Counted from the first letter of the stretch, positions 1 to 7,006 are shown. The stretch: 8,383 bases of DNA from Rhodospirillales bacterium (GCA_016763915.1 JAESSX010000095.1:1-8383), one strand, 5' to 3'. Translations and numbers: made by a program. Notes: generated from the letters alone by a model not told the origin.

Positions 1-2
1 CC

Positions 3-2222
3 GTTATCGCCGGCATCGCCACCGTCGCCATCATGGTCGGGGCCTTCAAGACGGCCCTGGACGTCAATATCATCCTCAATCTGGTTTACCTGGACGGCAT
101 TATCCTTTTATTGCTGGGTCTGGTGATCGCCTGGCGGCTTGTCACCGTGTGGCAGAATCGGCGCAGCGGCCAGGCCGGGGCCGGACTGCACGTCCGCCTG
201 GTGATGCTGTTCGGGCTTGTGGCGGTGACGCCGGCCATTCTGGTGGCTGTATTCTCGGCCGTGTTTATCAACTACGGACTGGATGTGTGGTTTAACCAGC
301 ATGTCTCCACCACGATCAACCAATCGCGTGTCGTCGCCGACGCCTATCTCAAAGAACACCGAAAAAACATTTTTGCCGACGCCTTCGCCATCGCCAGCGA
401 CCTCAACTTCAACGCCCCCCTGACGAACAACAACCCGCAGCGTCTGAACCAGATTCTGTCTAGGTACGCGGCTGTCCGGTCGTTGTCGGAGGCTTTGGTC
501 ATCAACAAATCCGGGCGGATTCTGGCGCGTTCCGAATTCAGCCTTTCGATAAAGGCCTACAAGATACCGGGGAATGTTCTGGAACAAGCGAACCGTGGGA
601 AAATCACCATCCTGAGTTCTGATGAAGAAGGCCGCATCCGCGCCATCGTCAGGCTGCAGAGCTTTGTCGACGCCTTTTTGCTGGTCGAACGTTTCGTTGA
701 TCCGAAGGTCATCAGCCACGTCAAGCGCATCAAGGACCTGGTCGGGCGCTATCAGGCGATCAAAAAAGAACGCAGCGGCATTCAGATCAGCTTTGTCATG
801 ATCTTCATCCTCGTTTCAGTGTTGTTGTTGCTGGCCGCCATCTGGATCGGGTTGACGGTGGCGACGCAACTGGCCCGGCCCATCAGTTCCCTGATCACCG
901 CCGCCCAAAGCGTCAGCGAAGGCGACCTGGACGTCCGGGTGAACGCCACCGACAGCCCCGATGAAATCAGCACGCTCGGGCGCGTCTTCAATACCATGAC
1001 CGCACAGTTGAAAAATTCCCAGCAAGGCCTGATGGATGCCAACCGCCAGATTGACGAACGCCGGCGGTTTACCGAAACGGTTCTGGCCGGCGTGTCGGCC
1101 GGGGTGATCGGCCTCGACGTCGAAGGGCATATCCATCTTCCCAACCGTTCGGCCTCCGAACTTCTGGGCAAGGACCTGCAACAATCCATCGGCAAAAAGC
1201 TCGATGAGGCGGTTCCCGAAATGGCCGCTCTGCTGGCAAAGGTCATGCAACGGTCCGGGCAGACCCATCAGGAGGAAATCAAGGTCGGCCGCGACGGTCA
1301 GTTTCACACCCTCATGGTTTCCGCCGCAACCGAACGACTGGACTACCAGGTGATCGGTTACGTCATCACGTTCGACGACGTCACCGACCTATTGTCCGCC
1401 CAGCGCAAGTCCGCCTGGTCCGACGTGGCGAGGCGCATCGCCCATGAAATCAAGAACCCTTTGACGCCGATCCAGTTATCGGCGGAACGCCTGAAACGGA
1501 AATATTTAAGCGAAATCAAAAGCGACCCGGAAATTTTTTCCAGTTGTACCGATACCATTATCCGCCAAGTCGAAGACCTGCACCGCATGGTCGATGAATT
1601 TTCGTCCTTTGCCAGGATGCCGCAATTATCGTTGAAAGACGAAAACCTATCCGAAATATGCCGCCAGGCCCTGGCCCTGGAACACAACCGCCACCCGGAA
1701 ATCGAATATGTTTCCGACCTCTCCGGTGAAGACGTCAGACTGTATTGCGATCATCGACAGGTATTGCGGGCCCTGACCAACCTTCTGAAGAATGCCGCCG
1801 AGTCCATTACCGGCCGGCGGGGCGATTTGAAGGACCCGGCGTTCAAGGGAAGCATCGGCCTGACCATCACCGTCAGCCCGGCCGAAACCTCCGGCGACAA
1901 GGGCGGGGAGGAAAACCTCGTTACCGTCGCCATCCGGGACAACGGACGGGGCTTGCCCGAGAAAGACCCGGAAGTCCTGACCGAACCCTATGTCACCACA
2001 CGCACCAAAGGCACCGGCCTGGGTCTTGCCATCGTCAAGAAAATCATGGAAGACCATAATGGCCGGCTGATCCTTGCAGACGGCAACGGCGACGACAACG
2101 GGGCCGTGGTCTCACTGGTATTTCCGCCGGTGGAAAAACTGGCCCATAACAACGGCGCGCAAGCCCCTGCGGACGAAGACCCGATGAAGATCGCCACCAA
2201 TCTAGTGGGCCGGGAGCTTTGA
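3..2222 (+). CDS. ntrY: NtrY, membrane-bound sensor histidine kinase (5'-truncated by window edge)
   Basis: NtrY is the inner-membrane sensor kinase that phosphorylates NtrX. In Alphaproteobacteria the pair is linked to nitrogen metabolism, redox response and the cell envelope. The frame is open from base 3, and the first codons encode a hydrophobic helix before the Met codon at 33, so the true start lies upstream. Counting from that Met, membrane helices lie at about 12-38 and 55-80, a periplasmic domain at about 83-250, and a further helix at 253-278. HAMP follows at about 280-330 and PAS at about 340-450. The HisKA domain has phospho-acceptor His471 in the motif RRIAHEIKNPLTP. The ATPase domain shows the N box (LLKNAAE, Asn587), G1 (DNGRG, 636-640) and G2 (GTGLGL, 660-665). 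All catalytic motifs are present. Its stop overlaps the GAGG that probably serves as the ntrX ribosome binding site. Identification is firm from the domain order and the adjacent ntrX. Confidence 0.95.
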   Translation, partial: VIAGIATVAIMVGAFKTALDVNIILNLVYLDGIILLLLGLVIAWRLVTVWQNRRSGQAGAGLHVRLVMLFGLVAVTPAILVAVFSAVFINYGLDVWFNQHVSTTINQSRVVADAYLKEHRKNIFADAFAIASDLNFNAPLTNNNPQRLNQILSRYAAVRSLSEALVINKSGRILARSEFSLSIKAYKIPGNVLEQANRGKITILSSDEEGRIRAIVRLQSFVDAFLLVERFVDPKVISHVKRIKDLVGRYQAIKKERSGIQISFVMIFILVSVLLLLAAIWIGLTVATQLARPISSLITAAQSVSEGDLDVRVNATDSPDEISTLGRVFNTMTAQLKNSQQGLMDANRQIDERRRFTETVLAGVSAGVIGLDVEGHIHLPNRSASELLGKDLQQSIGKKLDEAVPEMAALLAKVMQRSGQTHQEEIKVGRDGQFHTLMVSAATERLDYQVIGYVITFDDVTDLLSAQRKSAWSDVARRIAHEIKNPLTPIQLSAERLKRKYLSEIKSDPEIFSSCTDTIIRQVEDLHRMVDEFSSFARMPQLSLKDENLSEICRQALALEHNRHPEIEYVSDLSGEDVRLYCDHRQVLRALTNLLKNAAESITGRRGDLKDPAFKGSIGLTITVSPAETSGDKGGEENLVTVAIRDNGRGLPEKDPEVLTEPYVTTRTKGTGLGLAIVKKIMEDHNGRLILADGNGDDNGAVVSLVFPPVEKLAHNNGAQAPADEDPMKIATNLVGREL

Positions 2223-2224
2223 GG
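2221..2224 (+). promoter_or_regulatory. Probable ntrX ribosome binding site overlapping the ntrY stop
   Basis: GAGG lies 7 bases before the ntrX ATG at 2232 and shares two bases with the ntrY TGA (2220-2222). Ribosomes finishing ntrY would end on the ntrX initiation site. This fits translational coupling of the kinase and regulator and supports the chosen ntrX start. Confidence 0.6.
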
Positions 2225-2231
2225 TAGCGGC

Positions 2232-3611
2232 ATGGCCAATGAAATCCTGATTGTCGATGACGAGGCCGATATCCGCGTGCTGACGTCCGGTATCCTCGAG
2301 GACGAAGGCTATCAAACCCGTGATGCAGCCAACAGCTCTGAGGCGCTTGCCGCCGTCGAAGCCCGGCGGCCGAGTATGGTTTTGCTGGATATCTGGCTTC
2401 AGGGCAGCGAACTGGATGGTCTCGGCATTCTCAAGGCCCTGAAAGAGAACCACCCGACGATCCCGGTGCTGATGATGAGCGGTCACGGCACCATCGAAAC
2501 GGCGGTCACGGCAATCCAGGACGGCGCTTATGATTTTATCGAAAAACCGTTCAAGGCCGACCGGCTGATCCAGCTGGTGGAACGCGCCATCGAAGCCGAC
2601 AGCCTGCGCCGCGAGAACGAGGAATTGCGGCTTCGCGCCGGCACCGCCAATGAACTGATCGGGGTTTCGCAAGCGGCCATCGACATGCGCCAGGCCATAG
2701 ACCGCATGGCTCCGTCCAATAGCCGGGTTCTGATCACCGGCCCCGCCGGGTCGGGCAAGGAAGTCGTGGCCCGCATGTTGCACGCCAGGTCGCGGCGCGC
2801 CGATGGGCCGTTTGTGGTCGTCAATTGCGCGACCATGTCGCCGGACCGTTTCGAAACCGAACTTTTCGGATCGGAAAACCCCACCGGCGAAAGCGAAAAG
2901 CCGCAAAAGGTCGGCACCTTCGAGGCGGCCCACAACGGGACGCTGTTTCTCGACGAAGTTTCCGACATGCCCTTGGAAACCCAGGGAAAAATCGTCCGCG
3001 TCCTGCAGGAACAGGTTTTCGAGCGGGTCGGCGGAACCACCCGGGTTGAGGTCGATGTCCGCGTGGTGGCGTCTTCGACGGCCAGTTTGGCCGATGAAAT
3101 CAAGGTCGGCAAATTTCGCGAAGATTTTTTCTACCGCCTCAACGTGGTGCCTTTAGAGGTCCCCCCCCTGAACCAGAGACCGGATGACATACCGCCGCTG
3201 GCCGAATACTTCATGAAGCACGCCGCCCAGACAAGCGGACAACCGGCGCGGACCATCAACGCCGACGCGCTGGCCGTATTGCAGGCCTATTCCTGGCCCG
3301 GTAATGTCCGCGAACTCAGAAACGTCATCGAACGCCTTTTGATTATGGCCACGGGCGATCCCGGCAATCCCATCACCGCCGATATGATGCCGCCGGAAAT
3401 AAACGCCGACGCGCCGGTCGCCGGAAACCTGGAAACTAATATGGAAATCATGGGGTTACCGCTTCGCGGGGCGCGTGAAATTTTCGAGAGGGAATATCTT
3501 TTGGCACAGGTCACCCGTTTCGGCGGTAATATATCGAAGACCGCCGAATTCATCGGCATGGAGCGTTCCGCCCTGCACCGCAAACTCAAGTCGCTCGGCG
3601 TGCGCACCTAA
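2232..3611 (+). CDS. ntrX: NtrX, response regulator of the NtrYX system (receiver / AAA+ / Fis-type HTH)
   Basis: NtrX is the cytosolic DNA-binding response regulator phosphorylated by NtrY. The protein has 459 residues. The receiver domain (1-120) has acidic pocket Asp9/Asp10, predicted phospho-acceptor Asp53 (LLDIW), Ser83 and Lys105 (EKPF). The AAA+ domain (about 140-370) has Walker A GPAGSGKE (170-177), Walker B LFLDE (238-242), an arginine-finger region REDFFYRLN (296-304) and sensor II WPGNVREL (355-362). The C-terminal Fis-type helix-turn-helix spans about 415-459, ending in the recognition region around MERSALHRKLKSLG. Between ELFG (210-213) and GTFE (228-231), where NtrC has GAFTGA, this protein has SENPTGESEKPQKV. 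The spacing matches NtrC but the motif is missing, so activation of sigma-54 polymerase is not expected. NtrX lacking GAFTGA is usual in Alphaproteobacteria. The start is supported by GAGG at 2221-2224 and by the canonical receiver N-terminus. Confidence 0.96.
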   Translation: MANEILIVDDEADIRVLTSGILEDEGYQTRDAANSSEALAAVEARRPSMVLLDIWLQGSELDGLGILKALKENHPTIPVLMMSGHGTIETAVTAIQDGAYDFIEKPFKADRLIQLVERAIEADSLRRENEELRLRAGTANELIGVSQAAIDMRQAIDRMAPSNSRVLITGPAGSGKEVVARMLHARSRRADGPFVVVNCATMSPDRFETELFGSENPTGESEKPQKVGTFEAAHNGTLFLDEVSDMPLETQGKIVRVLQEQVFERVGGTTRVEVDVRVVASSTASLADEIKVGKFREDFFYRLNVVPLEVPPLNQRPDDIPPLAEYFMKHAAQTSGQPARTINADALAVLQAYSWPGNVRELRNVIERLLIMATGDPGNPITADMMPPEINADAPVAGNLETNMEIMGLPLRGAREIFEREYLLAQVTRFGGNISKTAEFIGMERSALHRKLKSLGVRT

Positions 3612-3635
3612 ATCCGGCTATAAGGTTCTGATACC

Positions 3636-5012
3636 ATGAAAGTAATCGTTTGCGGCGCCGGACAGGTCGGTTTCAGCATCGCCCGCCATCTGGCCCTCGA
3701 AAACAACGATGTGACGGTCATCGACCGGAACCCGGCACTGGTTCGCCGCATCAGCGACACCCTGGACGCCAAGGGCGTCGTCGGCCATGCCTCAAACCCG
3801 GAAATACTGGAACGGGCGGGCATCGACAGCGCCGACATGATCATCGCCGTCACCTACGCCGACGAGGTCAACATGGTCGCCTGTCAGGTCGCCCATTCCC
3901 TGTTTGACGTGCCGACCAAGATCGCCCGGGTGCGCCAGCAGAGCTATCTGCAACCGATCTATGCGAACCTGTTTTCCCGCGACCATATGCCGATTGACGT
4001 GATTATTTCGCCGGAGATCGAAGTCGCCCGCGCCGTCATCCGGCGCCTTCAGGTGCCCGGCGCCTTTGAAATGATTCCCCTGGTGGACGACAAGGTGAAG
4101 CTGATCGGTGTCCGCTGCGAGGAAACCTGCCCCCTGGTCAATACGCCGCTTCGCCAGCTGACGCAGCTGTTCCCGGAGCTCAATATCGTGATTGTCGGCC
4201 TGATGCGCGACGGCACCCCCATGGTGCCGACCGCCGATGACCAGATGCTGCCGGGCGACGAGGTCTATTTCGTCGTCGACAGCGAGCAGGTCACGCGCGC
4301 CATGGCCGCTTTCGGCCACGAAAAGGCCGAAGCCCGGCGTCTTGTTATTTTCGGCGGCGGAAATATCGGCCTGTTCCTGGCCCAGGAAATCGAAGCAAAC
4401 CACGATTGGGTCAAAGCCAAGATTATCGAGTCCGACCAGAAACGCGCCGAGGAAATTTCCGGGATGCTGGAAAAGACCATGGTCCTCAACGGCGATGTTC
4501 TCGACCCCGAAATTCTGGAAGAAGCCAACATATCCCTGACCGAAGCCGTCGTCGCCGTCACCAACGATGACGAAACCAATATCCTGGCCTCGCTGTTGGC
4601 CAAGCAAAACGGCTGCGAGAGGGCGATCACCCTGATTAACTCCGGCACCTATGAGCCGTTGATCAATTCGCTGGGCATTGACGTGGTGATCAGCCCGCGC
4701 AACATCACGGTCTCGACGGTCCTTCAATATGTCCGGCGCGGACGCATTCACTCCGTCCACACCCTTCGGGAAGGCTTCGGCGAACTGATTGAGGCCGAAG
4801 CCCTGGAAACGTCCGATCTGGTCGGCAAGCCCTTAAAAGAGGTCAACCTGCCGCCCGGCGTGATGCTGGGCGCCATCGTCCGGGACGGCAAAATGATTTG
4901 CCCGCGCGGTTCCACGGTGGTTCAGGCCAAGGACCGGGTGGTGATGTTCGCCGCCGAAGACGTCATTCGCAAAGTGGAAAAAATCTTTTCCGTACAATTG
5001 GAATATTTTTAG
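3636..5012 (+). CDS. trkA: TrkA, NAD-binding gating subunit of the Trk potassium uptake system
   Basis: TrkA is the peripheral cytosolic subunit that binds nucleotides and gates the TrkH/TrkG potassium channel. Its 458 residues equal the length of E. coli TrkA. The protein is a tandem repeat of two RCK units, each with an N-terminal Rossmann fold and a C-terminal RCK_C domain. The first dinucleotide site is GAGQVG (7-12) with the acidic residue Asp30 after strand 2. The second is GGGNIG (240-245) with Glu265 in the equivalent place. RCK_C domains lie at about 140-225 and 375-455. The start ATG follows a modest AAGG (3622-3625) and begins directly with the first Rossmann strand, so no earlier start is needed. 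The gene sits 24 bases after ntrX, as in other Alphaproteobacteria. No trkH/trkG membrane partner is in the window. The stop codon is TAG. Confidence 0.96.
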   Translation: MKVIVCGAGQVGFSIARHLALENNDVTVIDRNPALVRRISDTLDAKGVVGHASNPEILERAGIDSADMIIAVTYADEVNMVACQVAHSLFDVPTKIARVRQQSYLQPIYANLFSRDHMPIDVIISPEIEVARAVIRRLQVPGAFEMIPLVDDKVKLIGVRCEETCPLVNTPLRQLTQLFPELNIVIVGLMRDGTPMVPTADDQMLPGDEVYFVVDSEQVTRAMAAFGHEKAEARRLVIFGGGNIGLFLAQEIEANHDWVKAKIIESDQKRAEEISGMLEKTMVLNGDVLDPEILEEANISLTEAVVAVTNDDETNILASLLAKQNGCERAITLINSGTYEPLINSLGIDVVISPRNITVSTVLQYVRRGRIHSVHTLREGFGELIEAEALETSDLVGKPLKEVNLPPGVMLGAIVRDGKMICPRGSTVVQAKDRVVMFAAEDVIRKVEKIFSVQLEYF

Positions 5013-5018
5013 AACGCC

Positions 5019-5900
5019 ATGTCACGCATAGCATACGTTAACGGCCAATATGTGCCCCATCAGGAAGCCGCCATCCATATCGAGGACCGGGGCTATCAAT
5101 TCGCCGACGGTGTGTACGAGGTTTTCACGCTCCATCGTGGCCAGTTGATCGGGGAAAAGGGGCACCTGGACCGTCTCGCCCATTCGCTGGGGGAACTGCG
5201 CATCGATTGGCCGGTGTCGCGCCGGGCGCTGGCCATCATCACCCGTGAAGTGGCCCGGCGCAACCGGGTGCGCGATGGTCTTGTTTATCTGCAAATCACC
5301 CGCGGCGTCGCCCGGCGGGATCACCCGTTTCCGGAAAATGCCGAAAGCGCCCTGGTGATCACGGCCCGCCGGATGCCGCCGCTGGACAAGGAAGCCTTGT
5401 GCGAAGGGGTCGGCGTCATCACGATTCCCGACATCCGATGGAAACGCCACGACATCAAATCGGTCGCCCTGTTGCCGAATATTCTCGGCAAGCAACAGGC
5501 CCGGGAAGCGGGCGCCTTCGAGGCCTGGCTGGTCGACGACGACGCCATGGTGACGGAGGGGACGTCGACCAATGCCTGGATTGTCACCAAGGACGGAGAC
5601 CTGGTGACCCACAATGCCAGCCACGCGATCCTGAACGGCATCACCCGCTTGTCCGTCCTCGAAGCCGCCGCCGAGGCCGGCGTAAAATTCATCGAACGGC
5701 CTTTTTCCGTGGACGAGGCCCGCACCGCCAAGGAAGCCTTCATCACCAGCTCGACCTCGCATGTGAAGGCGGTCACCAGCATCGACGGACAGGCCCTCGG
5801 CAATGGCCATGTCGGCGAGTTGACGAGCCGGGTACTGGACCTGTACGTCGATTTCATCGAAGGCAAGGGCGGCCCCCGCAAGACCGATACCTGGAACTAA
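5019..5900 (+). CDS. dat: D-amino-acid transaminase (fold-type IV PLP enzyme)
   Basis: This is a PLP-dependent class IV aminotransferase. The likely reaction is D-alanine + 2-oxoglutarate = pyruvate + D-glutamate (EC 2.6.1.21), supplying D-amino acids for peptidoglycan or degrading them. The protein has 293 residues. The catalytic lysine is Lys147 in DIKSVALLPN. Glu180 in TEGTSTNAW is the residue that would contact the cofactor pyridine nitrogen. The N-terminal EDRGYQFADGVYEV (22-35) is very close to Bacillus D-amino-acid transaminase. Arg100-x-His102 in RRDHPFPEN matches the substrate-carboxylate RxH pair of that enzyme, which favours D-amino-acid specificity over branched-chain (IlvE) or 4-amino-4-deoxychorismate lyase activity. 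The gene starts 6 bases after the trkA stop without a recognisable Shine-Dalgarno, so translation is probably coupled to trkA. Specificity is inferred from residues, not proven. Confidence 0.88.
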   Translation: MSRIAYVNGQYVPHQEAAIHIEDRGYQFADGVYEVFTLHRGQLIGEKGHLDRLAHSLGELRIDWPVSRRALAIITREVARRNRVRDGLVYLQITRGVARRDHPFPENAESALVITARRMPPLDKEALCEGVGVITIPDIRWKRHDIKSVALLPNILGKQQAREAGAFEAWLVDDDAMVTEGTSTNAWIVTKDGDLVTHNASHAILNGITRLSVLEAAAEAGVKFIERPFSVDEARTAKEAFITSSTSHVKAVTSIDGQALGNGHVGELTSRVLDLYVDFIEGKGGPRKTDTWN

Positions 5901-5917
5901 CCCTGGGAACTGACCCC

Positions 5918-6589
5918 TTGAACAAAGACATACTGCAAGCCAACGGCCGGCCCCGCGCCATCCTGTTCGACTGGGACAATACCCTGGTCGATTCCTGGCC
6001 GACTATACTGGACGCCCTCAACGCCACCTTCGAGGCCTATGACATGGCGCCCTGGACCCTGGACCAAGCCCGGATTCGCGTCCGCAAATCCATGCGCGAC
6101 AGTTTTCCGGCGTTGTTCGGTGATGAGTGGCGCGCCGCCGGCGAGGTTTTCTACAAACGCTACGCCGCGATCCATGTGGAAAGGCTGCGCCCCCTGTCCG
6201 GGGCCGAAACCATGCTGCAAACCCTTAACGACGCCGGCATCCATCTCGGCGTTGTCAGCAACAAGAAGGGCGATTACCTGCGCAGCGAAGCCAGGCATTA
6301 GGGATGGGACCGGTTTTTCGGCGCTTTGGTCGGGGCGCTGGACGCGGAACAGGATAAACCCGACCCGAAACCCGTTGATCTGGCGCTTAGGCCCAGCGGA
6401 ATCGAAAGGGGGCCCGGGGTCTGGTTCGCCGGTGATGCGGACATCGATCTCGAATGCGCCCATAACGCCGGTTTAACACCGATCCTGATTCGCCAAGACG
6501 CGCCCGCCCCCGGTGAAATGGAGGACCATCCGCCGGCCCGGCATTTCACCGGGTGCGATGCGCTTTGCAAGTTTATCATTAATCTGTAA
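5918..6589 (+). pseudogene. HAD-superfamily hydrolase (phosphoglycolate-phosphatase-like), interrupted by an in-frame TAG
   Basis: This reads as a 223-residue HAD subfamily I phosphatase with one in-frame stop. From the TTG at 5918, motif I is DWDNT (Asp18, nucleophile, and Asp20), followed by a helical cap domain and motif II VVSNK (Ser114). Codon 128 (6299-6301) is TAG. The same frame then continues with GWDRFFGALVGALDAEQDKP, carrying motif III Lys147, and VWFAGDADIDLE, carrying motif IV GDxxxD (173-177), up to TAA at 6587-6589. In homologues I recall, the residue before GW is usually Leu, so a TTG-to-TAG change would explain the lesion. The truncated product would lack motifs III and IV and should be inactive. 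No intact start with a Shine-Dalgarno is visible for the second half. The TTG start is uncertain: GGGA at 5905-5908 is a weak ribosome site, and no in-frame ATG or GTG precedes motif I after the dat stop. The substrate is unknown. Confidence 0.85.
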
Positions 6590-6592
6590 GAT
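6565..6592 (+). promoter_or_regulatory. Weak candidate promoter for hfq (sigma-70-like)
   Basis: TTGCAA (6565-6570) and TAAGAT (6587-6592) are separated by 16 bases. Each box matches its sigma-70 consensus at four of six positions. The site overlaps the end of the HAD gene and would give an hfq leader of about 140 bases. Support is by pattern only. An hfq promoter somewhere in this interval is reasonable, because the 150-base gap here is much larger than any other in the window. Confidence 0.2.
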
Positions 6593-6610
6593 TATTTTCA
6601 CGCCTAGGGA

Positions 6611-6635
6611 CTTTTCGGCGACAGGCGCCGGAAGG
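6611..6635 (+). other. 10-bp hairpin in the hfq leader
   Basis: CTTTTCGGCG (6611-6620) can pair with CGCCGGAAGG (6626-6635) around the loop ACAGG, giving ten pairs of which two are T-G wobbles. No T-run follows on the + strand, so it does not look like an intrinsic terminator. It could be an mRNA-end-stabilising or regulatory structure, or the remains of a terminator for the upstream operon. Confidence 0.45.
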
Positions 6636-6646
6636 GCAAGGGGAAG

Positions 6647-6703
6647 ATGTCGAATAATCATAAGTATTTGAAAACAGGAAGTAACCTGCGGTCCATCCCC
6701 TGA
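6647..6703 (+). CDS. Possible 18-codon leader ORF upstream of hfq
   Basis: An ATG at 6647 opens a short frame encoding MSNNHKYLKTGSNLRSIP and ending in TGA at 6701-6703, 36 bases before the hfq ATG. AAGGGG (6638-6643) is only 3 bases from the ATG and GGAAGGG (6630-6636) is 10 bases away, so a ribosome site exists but is not ideally spaced. The peptide is basic and matches no family I recognise. Its possible interest lies in its stop codon, which overlaps the sequence that can pair with the hfq Shine-Dalgarno. A frame of this length could occur by chance. Confidence 0.2.
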   Translation: MSNNHKYLKTGSNLRSIP

Positions 6704-6733
6704 TCGAGCGGGTTTAAAAATATAAAGGGGGTG
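6694..6733 (+). promoter_or_regulatory. Possible Shine-Dalgarno-sequestering stem in the hfq leader
   Basis: CATCCCCT (6694-6701) is complementary to AGGGGGTG (6726-6733) over eight pairs, one of them T-G. The 24-base loop between them is A/T-rich in its 3' half. The 3' arm is the hfq ribosome binding site, so the closed form would hide it. This is read from base complementarity only. No folding energy was computed and conservation is unknown. Confidence 0.3.
6724..6733 (+). promoter_or_regulatory. Strong hfq ribosome binding site that decides the start
   Basis: AAAGGGGGTG ends 6 bases before the ATG at 6740. It is an unusually good Shine-Dalgarno. It rules out the in-frame GTG at 6731, which lies inside it, and fixes the Hfq start at 6740. 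Confidence 0.8.
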
Positions 6734-6739
6734 ACAAAT

Positions 6740-7006
6740 ATGTCGTCCGAAAAATCGCAAAACGTGCAAGACGTGTTTCTGAATTACATTCGGAAACAAA
6801 AAACACCGGTGACCATTTTTCTGGTCAACGGGGTAAAACTTCAGGGAATCGTGACTTGGTTCGATAATTTTTCTGTTCTGTTGCGTCGCGACGGACATAC
6901 CCAGCTGGTCTACAAGCATGCCATCTCGACGGTCATGCCGTCGGTGCCGGTCCAGCTGTTCGAACCGGAAAAAGACGATAGTGCGGGCGAAGAGGCCGAG
7001 GCCTGA
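6740..7006 (+). CDS. hfq: Hfq, RNA chaperone
   Basis: Hfq is the hexameric Sm-like RNA chaperone that pairs small RNAs with mRNAs and affects mRNA stability and translation. The protein has 88 residues. The N-terminal helix [14 protein letters not shown] (8-21) carries the proximal-face residues (Gln10, Asp11) and basic rim residues (Arg18, Lys19, Lys21). Sm1 covers about 23-50 ([21 protein letters not shown]). Sm2 contains the family signature YKHAIST (58-64), where Lys59 and His60 line the uridine-binding pore. Phe27 stands where E. coli has Tyr25 on the distal face, a usual alphaproteobacterial variant. The tail after residue 74 is short and acidic ([14 protein letters not shown]). The start was chosen at ATG 6740 because of the Shine-Dalgarno just upstream. 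hflX follows closely, as in many proteobacteria. Confidence 0.97.
   Translation: MSSEKSQNVQDVFLNYIRKQKTPVTIFLVNGVKLQGIVTWFDNFSVLLRRDGHTQLVYKHAISTVMPSVPVQLFEPEKDDSAGEEAEA

Noticed and set aside
33..35. ATG at 33 as the true ntrY start
   Set aside because: The frame is open upstream from base 3 and encodes part of a membrane helix typical of NtrY N-termini. The Met at 33 is internal and has no ribosome site.
3502..3520. TGGCAC as the -24 element of a sigma-54 promoter for trkA
   Set aside because: No TTGC-like -12 element follows at the required spacing, and the site is inside the NtrX DNA-binding domain coding sequence.
5399..5917. Upstream extension of the HAD reading frame overlapping the transaminase
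   Set aside because: The translation is Arg/Gly/Pro-rich and low in complexity, typical of an off-frame shadow of dat. HAD-like sequence begins only after 5918.
6299..6301. TAG as a recoded amber codon (for example pyrrolysine)
   Set aside because: TAG is the normal terminator of trkA and hflX here, the expected residue is an ordinary Leu, and HAD enzymes have no catalytic need at this position.
6611..6635. Hairpin as a Rho-independent terminator
   Set aside because: No T-run follows it on the + strand, and the reverse complement does not give a convincing T-tract either.
6721..6726. TATAAA as the -10 box of an hfq promoter
   Set aside because: There is no -35-like sequence at 16-18 bases upstream (this is the CCCCTGA region), and a start here would remove the ribosome binding site from the transcript.
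6731..6733. GTG at 6731 as the hfq start
   Set aside because: It lies inside the strong Shine-Dalgarno that serves ATG 6740, and the protein from 6740 has the standard Hfq N-terminus.
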